Of a stretch of 64,000 bases of DNA, positions 33,963 through 47,696 are shown piece after piece. Made by a program: the position numbers and the translations under genes. Position 1 is the stretch's first letter, and every line of letters begins with the position of its first letter. The DNA is from Penelope pileata (taxonomy: Eukaryota; Chordata; Aves; Galliformes; Cracidae): contig WBMW01005106.1 of assembly GCA_013396635.1 (NCBI GenBank), positions 62,001 through 126,000 of the forward strand. The letters run 5' to 3'. The notes beneath the pieces are model-generated. The model saw nothing but the letters and a program-made list of their open reading frames with translations, was not told the DNA's origin and made no database searches.

Positions 33963-36900
33963 TAATTCACACAGGTATATGTTAGTTTATTCTTCTTCTA
34001 TAGCTCCATAAGATTCGCCACTGAAACAGTTTTAATTTCACGTTTCTTTACTCCTTTGACCATAATAATTAGTGCTCTCCAGATACGAAATCAGGAAGAA
34101 ACAGCATCTAGACAGCACATTCCTCCTGGTATCAGATCCATACTCAATAGTAAGGCTCTATTCTCAATGAGCTTATGCTTTTGTTTAACAGTGTTGACTC
34201 ACCACTGAATCCAAACGCCATCATTCTTGAAATATTTTGACATAATTCTGTTTCATTGTATGTGAAGTACCACTACTCATGATGCCCATTCATAACATCA
34301 TGTCAAAAAAAGTTGTAAATTGCTCATTTTTGTGATATCTACAATGTAGACTAATGCCAGCAAGAACAAAATGATCCCTTCTACTGTATATTGTCCTATC
34401 AATTTCAGAAAATAATTCTTAATTACGATGCATATACATTATGACTAATTAAAATGGCCAGCGCAAATTGTCATATACTTCACAGTTCTAACTTGAGATT
34501 GGAGAGCTGAGGTGGACAGGAGATTCTTTTAATACAAGTAAGGAGCCTTGTCTTTGTCTTCTGTATTTATGTTTTCTTCTATAATGCGGGCCGTAAAATC
34601 TTTGTTGGAAAGTTAAAATCACATACCAAGTCCAAACCTCTCTCTTTCCTCCTCTCACTTCCCTCTGTCCCTCACTATCAATCTGTTCTGGTGTATTTAC
34701 ATTGCAAATTATTTAGAGAGTGAAAACAGCAAGGAGAATGAGTAATCCTTGCCTGGAGGGCTTGACAGTGTTCCCATGAGTGATGCATGAACAGGCAGGA
34801 GGCTTCTGAAAAGTGGATGGCATATCAAAGGTTTCTTTTCTCTGCAGTAAAATAGCACTCATTATCAAAAGACATGAAATGAGGACTGCTTCCCATTTGT
34901 GCAGTTAAGCAGATGAATCCAACCAGTTGCTCTGCTCATTTTTCAAGATTAAAGGGAAACATAATAATATAAAAAGATGTTAATGTGTATTCTTTCATGA
35001 AGAATTGATTATGAACATATAGAACATTTTACAAAAACTTTTATGGATGATTGCGTTTAGGTCATTGTACAGTTTCCCAAGATCAAGAAATGAAAAAGGA
35101 ACATGTCCAAGAATTCAGTGGTAACTTTGTGTTAGAACTGTGCTTGAATATCTTTGAAAATCACATTTGATTAAGCAATATTTTAAGATAGGCCTGGTCA
35201 TCAAGGAGGATGTGTATCATTACGTAATGTTACTTTCTGAACTTTATATAAAGTAATACAACCTCAAAAATCAAGAGCACAAGTGACAAACGGGTCTGCG
35301 ATTTGAATGATCATAGCACACAATTCCACAACTTTCCGTGGGTCTATCACAATGGTTTTTCTGCTATTTGTGGTCACATATTTTAGAAAAAGGATCAGCT
35401 TTTTCTACCTTCTTGTGTTTTTGATGCCGTATCTGGATGCATCAGTATGCTATGTTCTAGTCTAAAGTCCTACAGATACTTGGTTCCCTTCTTCTCTCAG
35501 TATACCTCATTTTCTTGATTCACTCATACAGATTAACGTCTAATGCTTAAGACAAATGTAAGTCACTTTTTATCTGCAAAAAACAGGTAATTTACATATT
35601 TAAGATCAGCTCATAGTTCACTCATTAAGCTCATCCAGCTCATGATAATCTAACTTGTGCCTATGAAATCAGGCAATCTCATGTAATCCCACCAAGTTAC
35701 AAGATTTAACATAGAAAAACAGCATTTCCCTGTGCTTCATGAGATCACACTTGGGAAATCAGAAATTTCTTCATGTAACTGTTTAAATCCTTGGAATCAA
35801 AAAAAAAAAATTATCTTAATTATAAGTCTTCTCTTTAGACTTAAAATCCAGAAGCTGTGACTTTCTAAGGAGACGAGAACTGGCCTCCTCTGTTCACTTC
35901 AGTGTCAACAGGACGTTTCTTATTGACTTAAAGATGAATTTACCAGTGGTGACCACTTCTACACCCCCCAAAAAAAGAAAAGTACCTTTTTTTTTTTCCT
36001 GCCAAAGAGCAGAAACTTACTGTATATTCTGGACTCTACATGTAAAATTTCATAACTGAAGCACAATCTACTGGTCAGTTTGCAAATCTTTCTGATTTTT
36101 GGATCAAACATTTGCACTTCTAGATTTTGGAGGAAAAAAAAGGAAATAGACTGAAGTTACTTAAATGAAGTTGTGAAAAACATAAATAAATGTTAAAAAC
36201 AATTGTATGCAGTCATTGTCTTTCTCAGTAAGCATGTAGTCTTATACTAAACTCTCCACGTATGTTTTATGTAGGTAGCAATATAAAGGAGTAGGCTTTA
36301 TGAAAAGGAACTTTCTCTGAGGAATAAGAGGTAGAAGTACAGATCTAATTTCTCATTTTTTTCCCCAAATCAGACACCTAAAATCTTATGTGACAGCAAA
36401 AATTATTCTGAAGTTATTTTAAAAATATGATCCATTCTCTTTGCATTCCAGCAAAAAACTGAAAGGATTTATCAGCGAAATGTTACTTAAACTGTAATAT
36501 TATTTATTATTAATAATAATAATCTCATACTGTAATGGCATTCAGGACATTAATTACATAGTCAGATCCTTTGTCAAAAGCTGTGAGCTTTAATTCAAGT
36601 GGGTTAAGAAAATTTATTTAACAACAAAGTGAAGATTTTTCTAACACTATTTTTTTGTACTTGTATTTAATAACCAATGCTTAGACACTATCATAGTACA
36701 TTTCTCTTCCTGTTCCTGCTGTTGAAAAAACTGAGTATATGCCCATTTTTTTCAAATCAAGAAACTTCTCAACACAATATTATTAAGGTAGATTTCAGAA
36801 ATTAATAAGAGGAGAGTGAAGAACAACATTTCACGACTGTATAATGTCCTCAAAAACTTTTATCTGGCTTTGCCCATATTTTCATCTATTTAAAATATAA

Positions 36901-39900
36901 TTTGGTACATCACATTCATTTGAAAACAAATTCTGCTAAAGTCTGCATGAAACCAGGCATACAATGAAAAGGAAGAAGAAGAGGGAAAGGGTGCTGGAGG
37001 GATGTGGGGCAGTCTATTTGGAGCTGGTAGTAGAAAAGACACCGGAGGAGTTAGGGATAGAGTATACAGTATTACTTTGGGTGTGCCTATGCTTCTAATG
37101 CATTTTATTTTTGTTTTGTTTCTACAAATGTCTTGCTGGTTATGTGTGTGGACCTACATTATCTACAGTAGCATTACACAGAGACTCATCAGCCACATAG
37201 ATTCCTCATTATGCTTATGGAGTTAGCTACAATATTTGAAGCTTTTTTTTTTTTTTTCAAGGCAGATAGTAAAAAAAAATCAGTTTTCACTTAATTGTGA
37301 ATGGTGACTGAATGTTTAACTTGCTGAATAAAAAATGAACCAATGGCTTCTTATCTCACAGTGATGGCTTTCTTCTATGAACTTCTACATTAACGAAGTT
37401 TCTGGGAGCCTCCAAGATGGCAAGCAGCACTTTGCCTAAAAATGTGAAAAACAATGATGTTGCAATGACTTGGTTTGTTATTTTTAAACACGTATACTAC
37501 CTCTGCTTTAGGAATGAAGTTTGAAATGATATGTGATATGATATGCCAAAAACTTTTCCTCTATTTACAACCATTCCACATGATAGTAATGTTATATCAA
37601 TACAAAGGAATATAAAATCTAAAAGACCACTAATTATGGTAGTCAGGATATTGTAAATAAATAGAAACTATCCAATGTAAAACCAAAGCAAGAACGATGA
37701 CTTGACTAACAAGAGATAAAACTTCAGAGTTGTAAATAATCTCTCAAGAAGTTTTATTTATTTTTTACATAGTTTTACTGATGGTACTCCATAATAAAGT
37801 TATTTTTACTGTGTAGGCTGGGTCTTGATATTGTCACTTGGACATAGAAACCAAGCAAAAGAATCATTGAGCAGAATGATCAGTTGAGATACAGAAGAAG
37901 ATGTGAACCTCTGTAGATCACATAATCTAAACCACCTGACTAAAGCAGGGTCAAATAGAACACTTTGCTCAAGACAGGAAATGAAGACTGGAGAACCAAT
38001 GCAGAAAATTACAGATATTCTCGCTTATGACTGTGAATTTGGCCAGCATTACTCACTGTGGCATTATACTTTTTTATTTTGTACACAATCTGGCAATAAA
38101 TCAAAGTACCCAGAATGAGAGGAATGTTCTGGGTCTCTGTCCACCTACATTTTTTGATGGACAATAACAACAAAATAACTGTAGACTTAAAAACTCATTT
38201 TGACACAATGTAACCACCTCTATACCTTTATCTAATTATGTTGTAAGGCGATGTAGCCTTCATTGTCAGTGTCCTTGATAGCTTAACAAAATCTGTTTTA
38301 AGGTATATGGAATCTTCAGGTGGGGTAGATAGAGCTGTATGTTAGCTGTAGTGAAAGAATATATAACACTTCTCAACATCTGAAGATCAATGTTTTTTTT
38401 TCCTTTATTCATGATCCACAGAGAAATGAAACCCACTGGGACAGAGCCTTGAAGTGTTATATGCAACTGTCACATTAATTAGAAACTAAGCTTCAAAATA
38501 TATCTTACCAAACCCAAACAAGTCTGAACAGATCATTTGGTTTTGGATTTCTGCACTGTGTCAAGATACTTCTGGTTTCATTCAAAGGAGTTTGGAAAGA
38601 TGTTAATTACATCTTTTGTATCTATTGATATTAAGAAGTTGTGAAGCAATCCTGAGAATATCATTACACTTATGACAGACAGCACTGTACTCTTGTATCT
38701 TTGGAAGGGGGTAGTGTAGAGAAAAAAAAATAAACAAAAAAAATAAACAAAATTCTATCGTTTGAGTCTGCGCAAAACATTTTATGATCAGTACTGGTTT
38801 TTTTTATTGCTCAAGACATGTCATGCTTGTGCAATTGTTATGGTGTCAACATTTAAGTCCTAAAAAATATGAGTAAATTTCTCTAAAGGAACTTCTATTC
38901 CATGGAAACATTTGTTATTTCAGGCTTAGTATTCTTTCTTGATTCTGTTCATAACCTAAGAAATTCAAGAGGCAGCAATTACAAGTGTGAAAAGATTAAT
39001 TCCGAACTGTTGCTAGTGGTGCTTACAGGTCACAAAGAAATTTAAAGCAGACTTTTCTTAATTTATTAAATTTATTGTTAAACTGTAACAATACTTTTAC
39101 TGTAGTTATGGGCTAAGACTCACCTTTTTCACTTCATTTGCTTCCTGCAGAAAATTACTGTCCTATTGAAAACTCAGATTTTGACTGCAAGTGGGTTAGA
39201 AGTTCAAAAGAATAAAAAAATTCATATTGTTGAATATCATCGTATTTCAACTTGGAAAATTTGTGGTGCATTCTGCACTTTGCCAGTCACTGTCTTTATA
39301 TTTCTTTTCCTTTTTTTGGGGGGTGTTTTAGGCCCCTAATTCACCTTGATATTACAACTGCTCCAGTTTAGCTCCATGAATGTTCTATGGCCACGACTGC
39401 TGAAAGCAGGACCACCTTGTCCCTAGCTCTGACAGTACTTTTCCTTCCATGAACCTCTTACTCCTCTTTTTTTTCTGCAGAGGAATTTGTATTGGCTTGT
39501 GAAATGGCAAGTTGGGTGAACTGTCTCTGATAAAAAAAATAACCAGAGAAAAAGAAAGAAAAGAAAAAGAACAACAAAAAAATATTGTTTTTACTTAGTT
39601 CAGGACTCAGCTTGGTTCATAACTGGTTCTGCCTATGTGTATTGAATTATGCCTGTAGAAGGTACTACCTCTTATTCCAAAGGAATAGATAATTGTATGT
39701 ATGTTATAGAAACCTGGACTCTGGAGAAAGATAGATCTTGAGATCTTTGCTTTGGGGTATTTCCTATTTACTAACTACTTAAATTTACATATATATATAT
39801 TCTTCAGTAAGATTTCCACAGAGGGAAAAATGAAAATCTATCAGCTTTATTTCAAGCCTCATTTTGCTTTCAGATGCACTGATGTGATCTGCACGCATGC

Positions 39901-41802
39901 TGTTGTAAACAAAGTGAGACTCAAGCTCTAAATCAATGAATTTTCTTCTATGTGCTGTGTTCTTCCTGTCCTCTTGCTCTACAACGTGTATGAAGCAAGA
40001 TTCAAAACATGAAATGAAGAGTTTTGGCTTTCTATCTACAGTGTTTTGTAATCTACTGTTGCCACTCTAGTGGAAAGTTTAATGCATCCTAGCATCCATA
40101 TTTATGTATACACAAATATGTATTTGTGTGCATGTGCGTGTACAAACAAAAATACTTTGTTCTGTCTGTTCCCCACATTTCTCTGCAAAGCTCTACTTGT
40201 TACGGAGCATCTGTGTATAAAATTTAAATTCATATGATCTGTTTCAAACATATCTAATATGATGTCTTTTGTGGTTGCCATCTGTCATACAGCAGCAAAA
40301 GTGATTTTTTGCCCCCAACAGAAAGAAAAAAACATGCATAATATCAACAAGGATCTTTAGAAAAATGTTAACAGATCCACCGTAAACACATTCAATATAA
40401 GTCTCAAAGGAGATATGATTCTTCCTAAATCTCCATATAAAAAGGCTTGTAAAGTTTACCAACATTCGATTTGAATTATTCAACTTTAGCTAAACTAATA
40501 CATTATTCATATTAAGGGAATCATATAAATAATGCCAATTTTATCTCAAAAAAAATTAAAATCTAACTTGAATGCAGCTTGCAATTTATAGCTGAGGGTT
40601 TAGCAATGCTTTACAAGTGAAACTGGGTATGAAATTCCTGGCTCAGTTCAACAGAAAATGAGTTGATATATTATTGAATGTGAAGGTGACTGTTAAATAT
40701 ATCACCCAAACATTAAATAGAGCCATCTTAAGAATTCAGTCACTGAACACACATACCTGCAAGTATACATATTCTTCTGTCCTCTTCCAAAAAGTTCTTT
40801 AGCTTTCAGTAGTAGATTAATTTCTTTCAAGAAATTCAAAGTCATTGAACAGTATTCAATAAAATTGATAAGTTTCGGTGTCTGCCATCACCTTTTAGAC
40901 TATTTATAAATCCATTCCTAATTCGTGAGAGCTGCTGTTTTTGTTGGAATACTAAACAAACAGGATTGGACACCTTATTAATGGGGAAATAATTCTAAAA
41001 TTGGAAAACGATAGCTTTTCTCATTCATATTCCATGTGGATCAAGGAATGAATTGCTATTTTGTGCCTTCAGGCCAAAATCTCAGAACTGGACAATTTTG
41101 TCATTTAGGACTAATCCAGTTTCAATGCAGGGTGATGGGAATGTGTCAGCAGTTGAATCAGCAGGCAGTCTGCTTCAATTTCTTTATATGCAAAATCATG
41201 GAATATTTACATCTGCAGTGCTGTTGTGAAGCCGTAAAGTTACTACTGATTGTTGCTATTGCTATTTCTGTTCTAGCTAGTTTCCTACTAGGCAAATAAC
41301 TCATTGTGGTATATGTATTTCATATAGTTTCTTCAGAATTACCTAGACAAAAGTCAAAATTGTTTCCTTAGTTCACAGTTCCTAAATGTTCATCAATTGC
41401 CCTTTTAGTGTCTTCTTTCCTTTTGTCCCTATTTTATGACTAGTGCTGACTGAGATTCTAAGGAGATATCTAATGTCTCTTCATTGAGTGAAATGTATTT
41501 TTACCTTCCTTTTCTCACTCTGAAATAGTGTGCAAAGACATCTTTTGCATCCAATTTTTCTTTCTTCTTTCAGGTTATGGCAATGACTTTTGTCAGTACC
41601 CTGATCACATACGATAAACCAAACATTACTGACTGTACTAAGATTCCTTTTCCTTCACAAAGGGCCCAACTCTCATCAGCTCATTGAAGAATAAAGTTGA
41701 GAATGTGTTTAATTACACATCTGATGTGAAGAATATTTCCTTACTTCCACAAAACTTGTTCTACTTCCTGATGCATTGGTTTAATGAATGTCTGCACTAT
41801 GG
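33963..41802. other. Longest unannotated stretch, about 7.8 kb
   Basis: No recognised transposon or gene. Simple features include A or T runs near 35799-35809, 35990-35998 and 37243-37258, an A-rich run near 38725-38752, a GAAA-rich run at about 39541-39580, and an AT run near 39787-39801. Compact TAAT-rich sequence appears around 34410-34480. A possible 3'-terminal exon with AATAAA lies at 41574-41700. Such repeat-poor sequence is compatible with a regulatory desert. Confidence 0.45.
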
Positions 41803-42442
41803 TCACAGAATCACAGAATCATAGGTGTTGGAAGGGTCCCCTGAAGATGAAGTGCAATGTCCCTGCTAAAGCAGGTTCCCTACAGCAGGTTGCACGGGAA
41901 AACATCCAGGCGGGTCTTGAATATCTCCAGAGGAGACTCTGCAACCTCTCTGGACAACTTGTTCCAGTGTTCTCTCATGCTTATAATAAAGTTTTTTCCT
42001 CATGTTTATATGAAACTTCACGTGTTCCAGTTTTTGCCCCTTGTTGAGTCACAGCACACCACTGAAAAGACTCTGGTCCCATCCATTCGTCTTATCTTTA
42101 GATATTTATAAACAGAAATGAGATCCCCCCCTCAGTCTTCTCTTCTCCAGGCTGAACAGCCCCAGGTCTCTCAGCCTTTCCTCGTAAGGGAGAAGTTCCA
42201 GGCCCTTTATCATCTTTGTGGCCCTTCACTGGACTCTTTCTAGGGGATTCCTGTCTTTTTTCAACTGGGGAGCCCAGAACTGGAGACAGTACTCCAGATG
42301 TGGACTCCCCAGGGCAGAGTAGAGGGGGAAAATCACCTCCCTCAACCTGCTGGCCATGCTTTTTTTAATTCACCCCAGGATACCATTGGTCTTCTTGGCC
42401 ATGAAAGCACACTGATGGCTCATGGCCAACCTGTGGTCATTC
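41803..42442 (-). mobile_element. CR1 LINE, 5'-truncated, antisense, about 640 bp
   Basis: One of the two longest CR1 copies here. The plus strand starts with antisense octamers (TCACAGAATCACAGAATCAT), then GTTGGAAGGGTCCCCTGAAG, GCAGGTTCCCTACAGCAGGT, a GTCTTGAATATCTCCAGAGG block, TTTAGATATTTATAAACAG, GATCCCCCCCTCAGTCTTCT, CAGCCTTTCCTCGTAAGGGA, and ends past CCAGAACTGGAGACAGTACT and CAGGATACCATTGGTCTTCT near 42442. It appears to be the same subfamily as 743-1385 and extends further 5'. The ORF2 frame on the minus strand is broken by several stops. Confidence 0.96.
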
Positions 42443-45400
42443 AGTTACAGATTCTGTTCATGTATTTACTCTTTTTCTGTACTTCAAGAAGTGACCCACT
42501 CCATGCAAAACAAGATACATTCCAAACATTTACATGAAATAGATAATAGAAAAAATACCTTCCAAATTATATACATAAATATAAACATGCCAATCCTTTA
42601 TATGTCTGCTCATCTGAACTCTGTTAGGTGCTGGATATGCAATTCAGTATCCTGAAAGAATTACTATTATTGTACCATTGCCCAGGCATAAGGATGAAGC
42701 AGCCGAAATCTGGTATGAAAGTATGTGCTTTTGTGATGTTCAATGAAATTCTAAATTTTCAAAAGCTTGAGTAATTCTGGCCTAGATAATTCAATGGTCA
42801 AAATAACCCTGCAGTTCCAAGAATGTTTTCTGGACGCAAGTGCTAAGTTTAAACGTATTGCAGCTTAGTTAACTGCATCTCTTAACTATGTAAAACTGGT
42901 TTATAAATCCCAGTATGTGCTCCCCAGGTAGTACATGAAAACCTACAGGCCATTTTGACAACTGACAGATACATTTACATTTGCCAGCACTACTGCATGT
43001 GGGCTGGATCCAGAAGAATGCAACTAGAACAGACAATTTTTTTGGCAGATCATTATTAACAGAGGACTGATCCAGTGAAGACCATGATAACCATTTAGGG
43101 ACTTTTTTGCAAGGAACAAAGATATCATAAAGTGTAGACTGTCTTGCAAATGATATTGAGAAGTAGATATTTTTGCACATACTACAAAAGATATCCTGGA
43201 GGATATTCTTAGACTGTATGAACAAAGACTTAAGAACTATCGTTTTCTCTTTATTCCTTCTTTTTCTCCTTCTTTCCTTCCTTCCTATTTTTTTTCCCAG
43301 GATCATTTCAAATTCCACAGAGGAGGTAGGAGGTTAAAGGAAGGCTGAATATTGTGCAAGTTGAAAGATAGAGCACATTTTAAAAATTGCATTTTCATGA
43401 ATGGTCAAACCTTACGGTAAATGCAGAAAGAACAAAGTGTTTTAATCTAGAAGCACATAAAATCATATTTGGTAGGATGGTTTAGTATGAAAGTAGGAGA
43501 AGTAAAAGAAGTACACAGTTTCATATTTGACATCAGCATCCTCTGGAGATCTCCTCAAGGTAGTGTAATTTACCTTGTGAACCTCTAAATCTATGTTGTC
43601 ATGTTCAGTATCCCTTTCCTAACTGCTGTAGCTGCAATACGGCATTAAAAGAAAAATATAGCAGGTCATCAGATCTGTCCTGTTCACTCTCTCTAAAGTA
43701 CCCTACAGTAATCAGCAAAACATGCAAGCAAAATTAAATCTGAAGTGGAGCACATAAATGAAGGAGTAGACCTTTTTGAAATTAAATAGCACGACAAAAG
43801 TAATCACATAGAAACTTCTCCATATTTAAAACATAAAGAATACCTAACAATGGCAAGACAGCCATCCAAGAGGAATCCACAAGTACTGCTCAGAAATGAT
43901 TTCTGACCTCTTTACACTAGGATTCAGGGTGATGCTATTTAAACATGAAGTGGCGGAATCTCTGTTGTAGTAGCATTTCACTCAGCACTCACAACGCTTC
44001 AGTCTTCCTTGTTGACAATTAGCAGCTTCAAAGTGTGATCAGACTTTCTATAGGAAATGACTGAGGGGGAGAAAAATCTCCCAAGTTTTTGTCTTTCTTT
44101 AATGACATTTTCACCTCAGTGCATCATTAATGGATATTTTTGATAATTCTTGATAAAAGTCAAGGAATTAAAATAAATGCGTAAATAAATAGATCATCCT
44201 AATATCGAAAAATATCTTGGAATTATTGTTTAAAATCCTTCAATTTAAAACCCTTCATTTATTCCAAGGATGTCCCAGTTTAAAAAGAGAAACAAAACCA
44301 AACTCACCCATTATTTTAAAAGTGTCTTAAAGCTGGAGTGAAGGAATGACTCCTTTTTTCCAAGGGACACTGGGAAAGTTTACAGTGAAAGGGAAGATAT
44401 TTAATAATAAAATTTTTGAGAGAAAAATATTTTGGCATCTCTCCTATAAAAACTGAGCATTTCTGCAGGTTTTCTTCTAGTCTTGGTAGGTGTTTTGTGG
44501 TGTCTCTTTTCTGGGGTATTGACCATACAAGTAGCACAAAGCAAATTCTACAGCACAGAGGAGCCTGTCCTCTTTGTGAACAAAGATGCACCATGATACT
44601 TTGTTCTGAACTCCCTTCACAGTTAGGCTGAAAAGATTCACAAAGTCTTTACAGACAATATCAAGAAGAAAATGGCGGAGCAGGTGAAATAGAGAGAAGA
44701 GAAATTTAAAAAGCTCTGTTGAGGCATATTGAGCATACATTCATCTCTAGGACTGACAAACCAAGTTTTCCTTAGAGGCTGTGATATAGACTTGCAATGC
44801 AAAGAAGGTATTTAAGTGTCTCGGTGCATGAAAACTGAAGGGCAGATTTTCCTTAGGAACCACAAGTGCAGGGGTACCCATATCCTCCAGCTGGAGATCT
44901 CTCAGAAAGTGTACGTGGAAAGTATTTAAAGGTTATGGGTGAGAGAATGACAACAGCTATTGGCTGTACTGTATGCTTTTAAGCGTGGAGAAAACAACAG
45001 CCAAGCCAGAGCACATCCAGCGTGCCGGTGCTCATCTCTCCCACAGTGACCTCTTCAGATAGATACATTAAGCACTCTCTTCCTCTCATTCAGAGCTGTA
45101 GGGAAGGTAGTTATTTAGAAATTTTCCCTGGCCATTGTCAACTCTCAGATCCTTGTCCTGGGGATTATTTGGTATGGGTCAATTTGGTGTAGCCCAGTGC
45201 CATCCAAGGACCTGTTACAGTAATTGTGGGAACCAGAATGGGGATTCCAGTGCTGGGACCAGTAAAGCTCCATTCATTTGTCTGCAAAAACGTATCCATA
45301 TTTTCATCCCTTCTACTCTTCACTGAGCACACGCTTTGAATTTTTTAGCCTATATCTTTAAAAGTGCGGTGAGAGAATTTTACACCAATCATAAACAAAG

Positions 45401-45748
45401 GTATTTGTGACTGGAGTTACTCAAGCTCCATGTGAACAATAAGAAATAATATTAAAATAGCCTAAGAGGAGGGAGATGGGGTACCATCAGATGTCAGACA
45501 CAGGTCACCTCTGACTTATGGGACCAGTCAACAGGCTGAGCCTCTCTTCCCCTCCATAGCGACACTTCTTGGGTAGGATTAGCATATTTGTTTATACTGA
45601 ATGCTTCCCTGGGAAGTACTGTGCGCTATTTGTGAATCCATAAGGGTGACAGTTCACATACTGAACACAACTGGATTTACAGTGCTGAACTGGGCATCAC
45701 TCTGAATCTAAGCTCAGTGATCCCCAGCCTCTCTGGTATCTGAAGATA
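42443..45748. other. Unannotated sequence with one long minus-strand open frame
   Basis: No recognised repeat. A pyrimidine tract lies at about 43246-43300. A 149-codon frame on the minus strand (43318 to 42869) begins across that tract, giving a run of Arg/Lys, and then continues through unrecognised sequence. The segment 45000-45700 is less AT-rich but has no convincing gene. Confidence 0.45.
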
Positions 45749-46325
45749 AGTAGGAATGCAAGAGGGTTTATGTTTTGCCAAATTATGCTACCCTTTAAAG
45801 TGACAGACATCAGAGGCAGATGTTGGTGGCACGGCAGTAGAGGTTGAACCTTCACACCAACATTCTGTTACATTTTGTTGCTGTACCACAGGTGGCAGCA
45901 GAGGGGCAGTCTGACAAAATGGCGTCAGACATGGAAGTGTGTATGAAGTGAAGGTGTGTAATTGAATTTCTCCATGCAGAAAAAATTGCACATATTGACA
46001 TTTATCAACACTTGATGAATGTTTATGGATGCCAAACAACATATGTGAGCACAGAGAGGTCATGGGTAGTGTGTTTCTGCAGTGGTGACAGCAACGTGAA
46101 AGACAAGCCACATTCCAGATAGCTATGCACAACTGCCACACCATGAAATGAAGAGTGTCTCAATCAGTTCATCCACATGAATAGGCTAATGGTGGTGACT
46201 ATGTTGAAAAATGGTCTTTTATAGCTGAGAATTTGGTCTATTAAATAGTGTTATTGTGTTCTTTGTAGCTGTTGCAGATTACAAGGAAATAAAAATGGGA
46301 GGCATTACTTTTGGAGCAACCTACA
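45749..46325 (+). mobile_element. Mariner, internally deleted non-autonomous copy (Galluhop-like)
   Basis: A 577-bp element in sense orientation. The 3' terminal repeat is well preserved (GGAGGCATTACTTTTGGAGC AACCTACA, ending 46325) and is followed by TA at 46326-46327. The 5' end is decayed but recognisable from AGTAGGAATGC at 45749 after TA at 45747-45748. The 5' region, CATCAGAGGCAGATGTTGGT onward, matches the minus-strand copy at 11991-12512. The transposase gene is joined at about 46187 directly to the C-terminal GGTGGTGACTATGTTGAAAA block, removing the whole catalytic core. Confidence 0.88.
45921..46215 (+). pseudogene. Mariner transposase remnant: N-terminus fused to C-terminal end by deletion
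   Basis: The frame starting ATG GCG TCA GAC at 45921 gives MASDMEVCMK, hits a stop, and continues in frame as RCVIEFLHAEKIAHIDIYQH, then a NVYG block and SGDSNVKDKPHSR, the linker of mariner transposases. After about 46187 it jumps to sequence equivalent to the last residues of the protein (LMVVTML in this frame, ANGGDYVEK-like in the original one). All three catalytic aspartates are absent. Stops near residues 11 and 72 make it non-coding. The joint differs from the other deleted copy, so the two are not simple duplicates. Confidence 0.8.
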
Positions 46326-46577
46326 TAGAATTAGATGGCTTATATAATGTATGTGTGTGACATGAATGTAGTAAAGATGTCTAACACCTTTCCTTAATCG
46401 CTCTTTACGCATAAAATACCTTGTTAAGACACATGGAATTTGCCAATATTGCAAAAAGAGATGGGGCACCAGATAGTCTCAGATGCTATCATGCCAGATT
46501 TTGGCCCACAAAGGAGCAGAAACAATTGCAAGGCATCTTATTCCATGGCTCTAGGGAGATCAGTATGAATTTTCACA

Positions 46578-46934
46578 TTAAAGGGGAAACCCTATTGCTC
46601 TCTACGTGAAAGGAGGTTGTAGAGAGGTGGAGGTTGGTCTCTTCTCCCATGTAACAGTGATAGGATGAGAAGTAATGGCCTCAGGTTGGACCAGGGAAGG
46701 CTCAGGTTGATATTAGGAAAAAAAATTTCTCAGAAAGAATGGTAAAGCTTTGGAACAGCCTGGCCAGAGAGGTGATAGAGTCACCATCCCTGGAAGTGTT
46801 CAGTAAACAAGGAGGTGTGGCATTAAGGGACATGGTTTAGTGAGCATGGTGGGGATGGGTTGATGGTTGGACTAGATGATCTTGGAGGTCTTTTCCAACC
46901 TTAATGATTCTATGACCTTGTGATTCTATGACTT
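46578..46934 (+). mobile_element. CR1 LINE, 5'-truncated, sense
   Basis: Landmarks: GGGAAACCCTATTGCTCTCT, GGAGGTTGTAGAGAGGTGGA, TTGGTCTCTTCTCCCATGTA, GGAACAGCCTGGCCAGAGAG, CCATCCCTGGAAGTGTTCAG, GGTTGATGGTTGGACTAGAT GATCTTGGAGG, and the tail GATTCTATGACCTTGTGATT then CTATGA. This is the last ~360 bp of CR1, with a subfamily-specific GGACATGGTTTAGTG segment. It lies about 250 bp downstream of the deleted mariner. Confidence 0.95.
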
Positions 46935-47696
46935 TATCAGGATTTTTTTTCTTTGGGGACTATGCTAGTAATTAGCTCAGAGAACTGGAGCCTAAGAGAT
47001 CCAATGCTTATTCAAGGAAAGACACAGTTCTGTACAGACTAGCTTCCAGCTTAACACCAATTGGTAGAAGTACAGTAAAAATCTTTCCTTGACATTCTTA
47101 AGTCTTAATTTTGGGAGAGAATTTGAAGGGCTGAAGGTGAAGTAGACAGTAAAATATGTGGGGTTTTTTGTATTTATTTGTTATTGTTCTAATTCGGTTT
47201 TTCGTTTGTGTTAATGTATAAGATACATTGAAAATGTGATCTTTCCCCACCTATGAAAGACAAATAAACATTTTATAACAAGGTTCAGAAAGAATCAGTG
47301 TCTGTGTAAGCAAAACCTATTGCTCTGGACTGTTCTATGACACAGCTCTTATTTCATTGCCTGTTCATTGAGACAGTAAGACAGAGTAAGCTTTCCATAG
47401 AAGTTTTTATCTTCAGATATCAAAGAGTCTGGGAATAAATACAATTCTTTCGTTTTCTTGATTAAGTCACCAAGGGAGGAGGAGCAGATGTGACAGACTG
47501 TGCACAGTAAAAAGAAGCAATATGGCTAAGATTTAGGAAATTTCTGTTACTGATTTATATCTGCATTTTCCTATTTCATCAGACAGCATAGGACACGAAT
47601 GCACTTTTAAGCTAAATAGCCACAGGTATTTCTAACATGGTTTAGAGAAATGACTATTATTTTTGTGAAAACAGTATAAAATAGTCAGTACAAAAG
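46935..47696. other. Unannotated non-coding sequence
   Basis: Nothing recognised. No open frame of note. Confidence 0.45.

Noticed and set aside
41784..42537. Several plus-strand frames of 77-87 codons
   Set aside because: They lie antisense in the CR1 at 41803-42442, apart from the last, which runs out of it; no protein is recognised.
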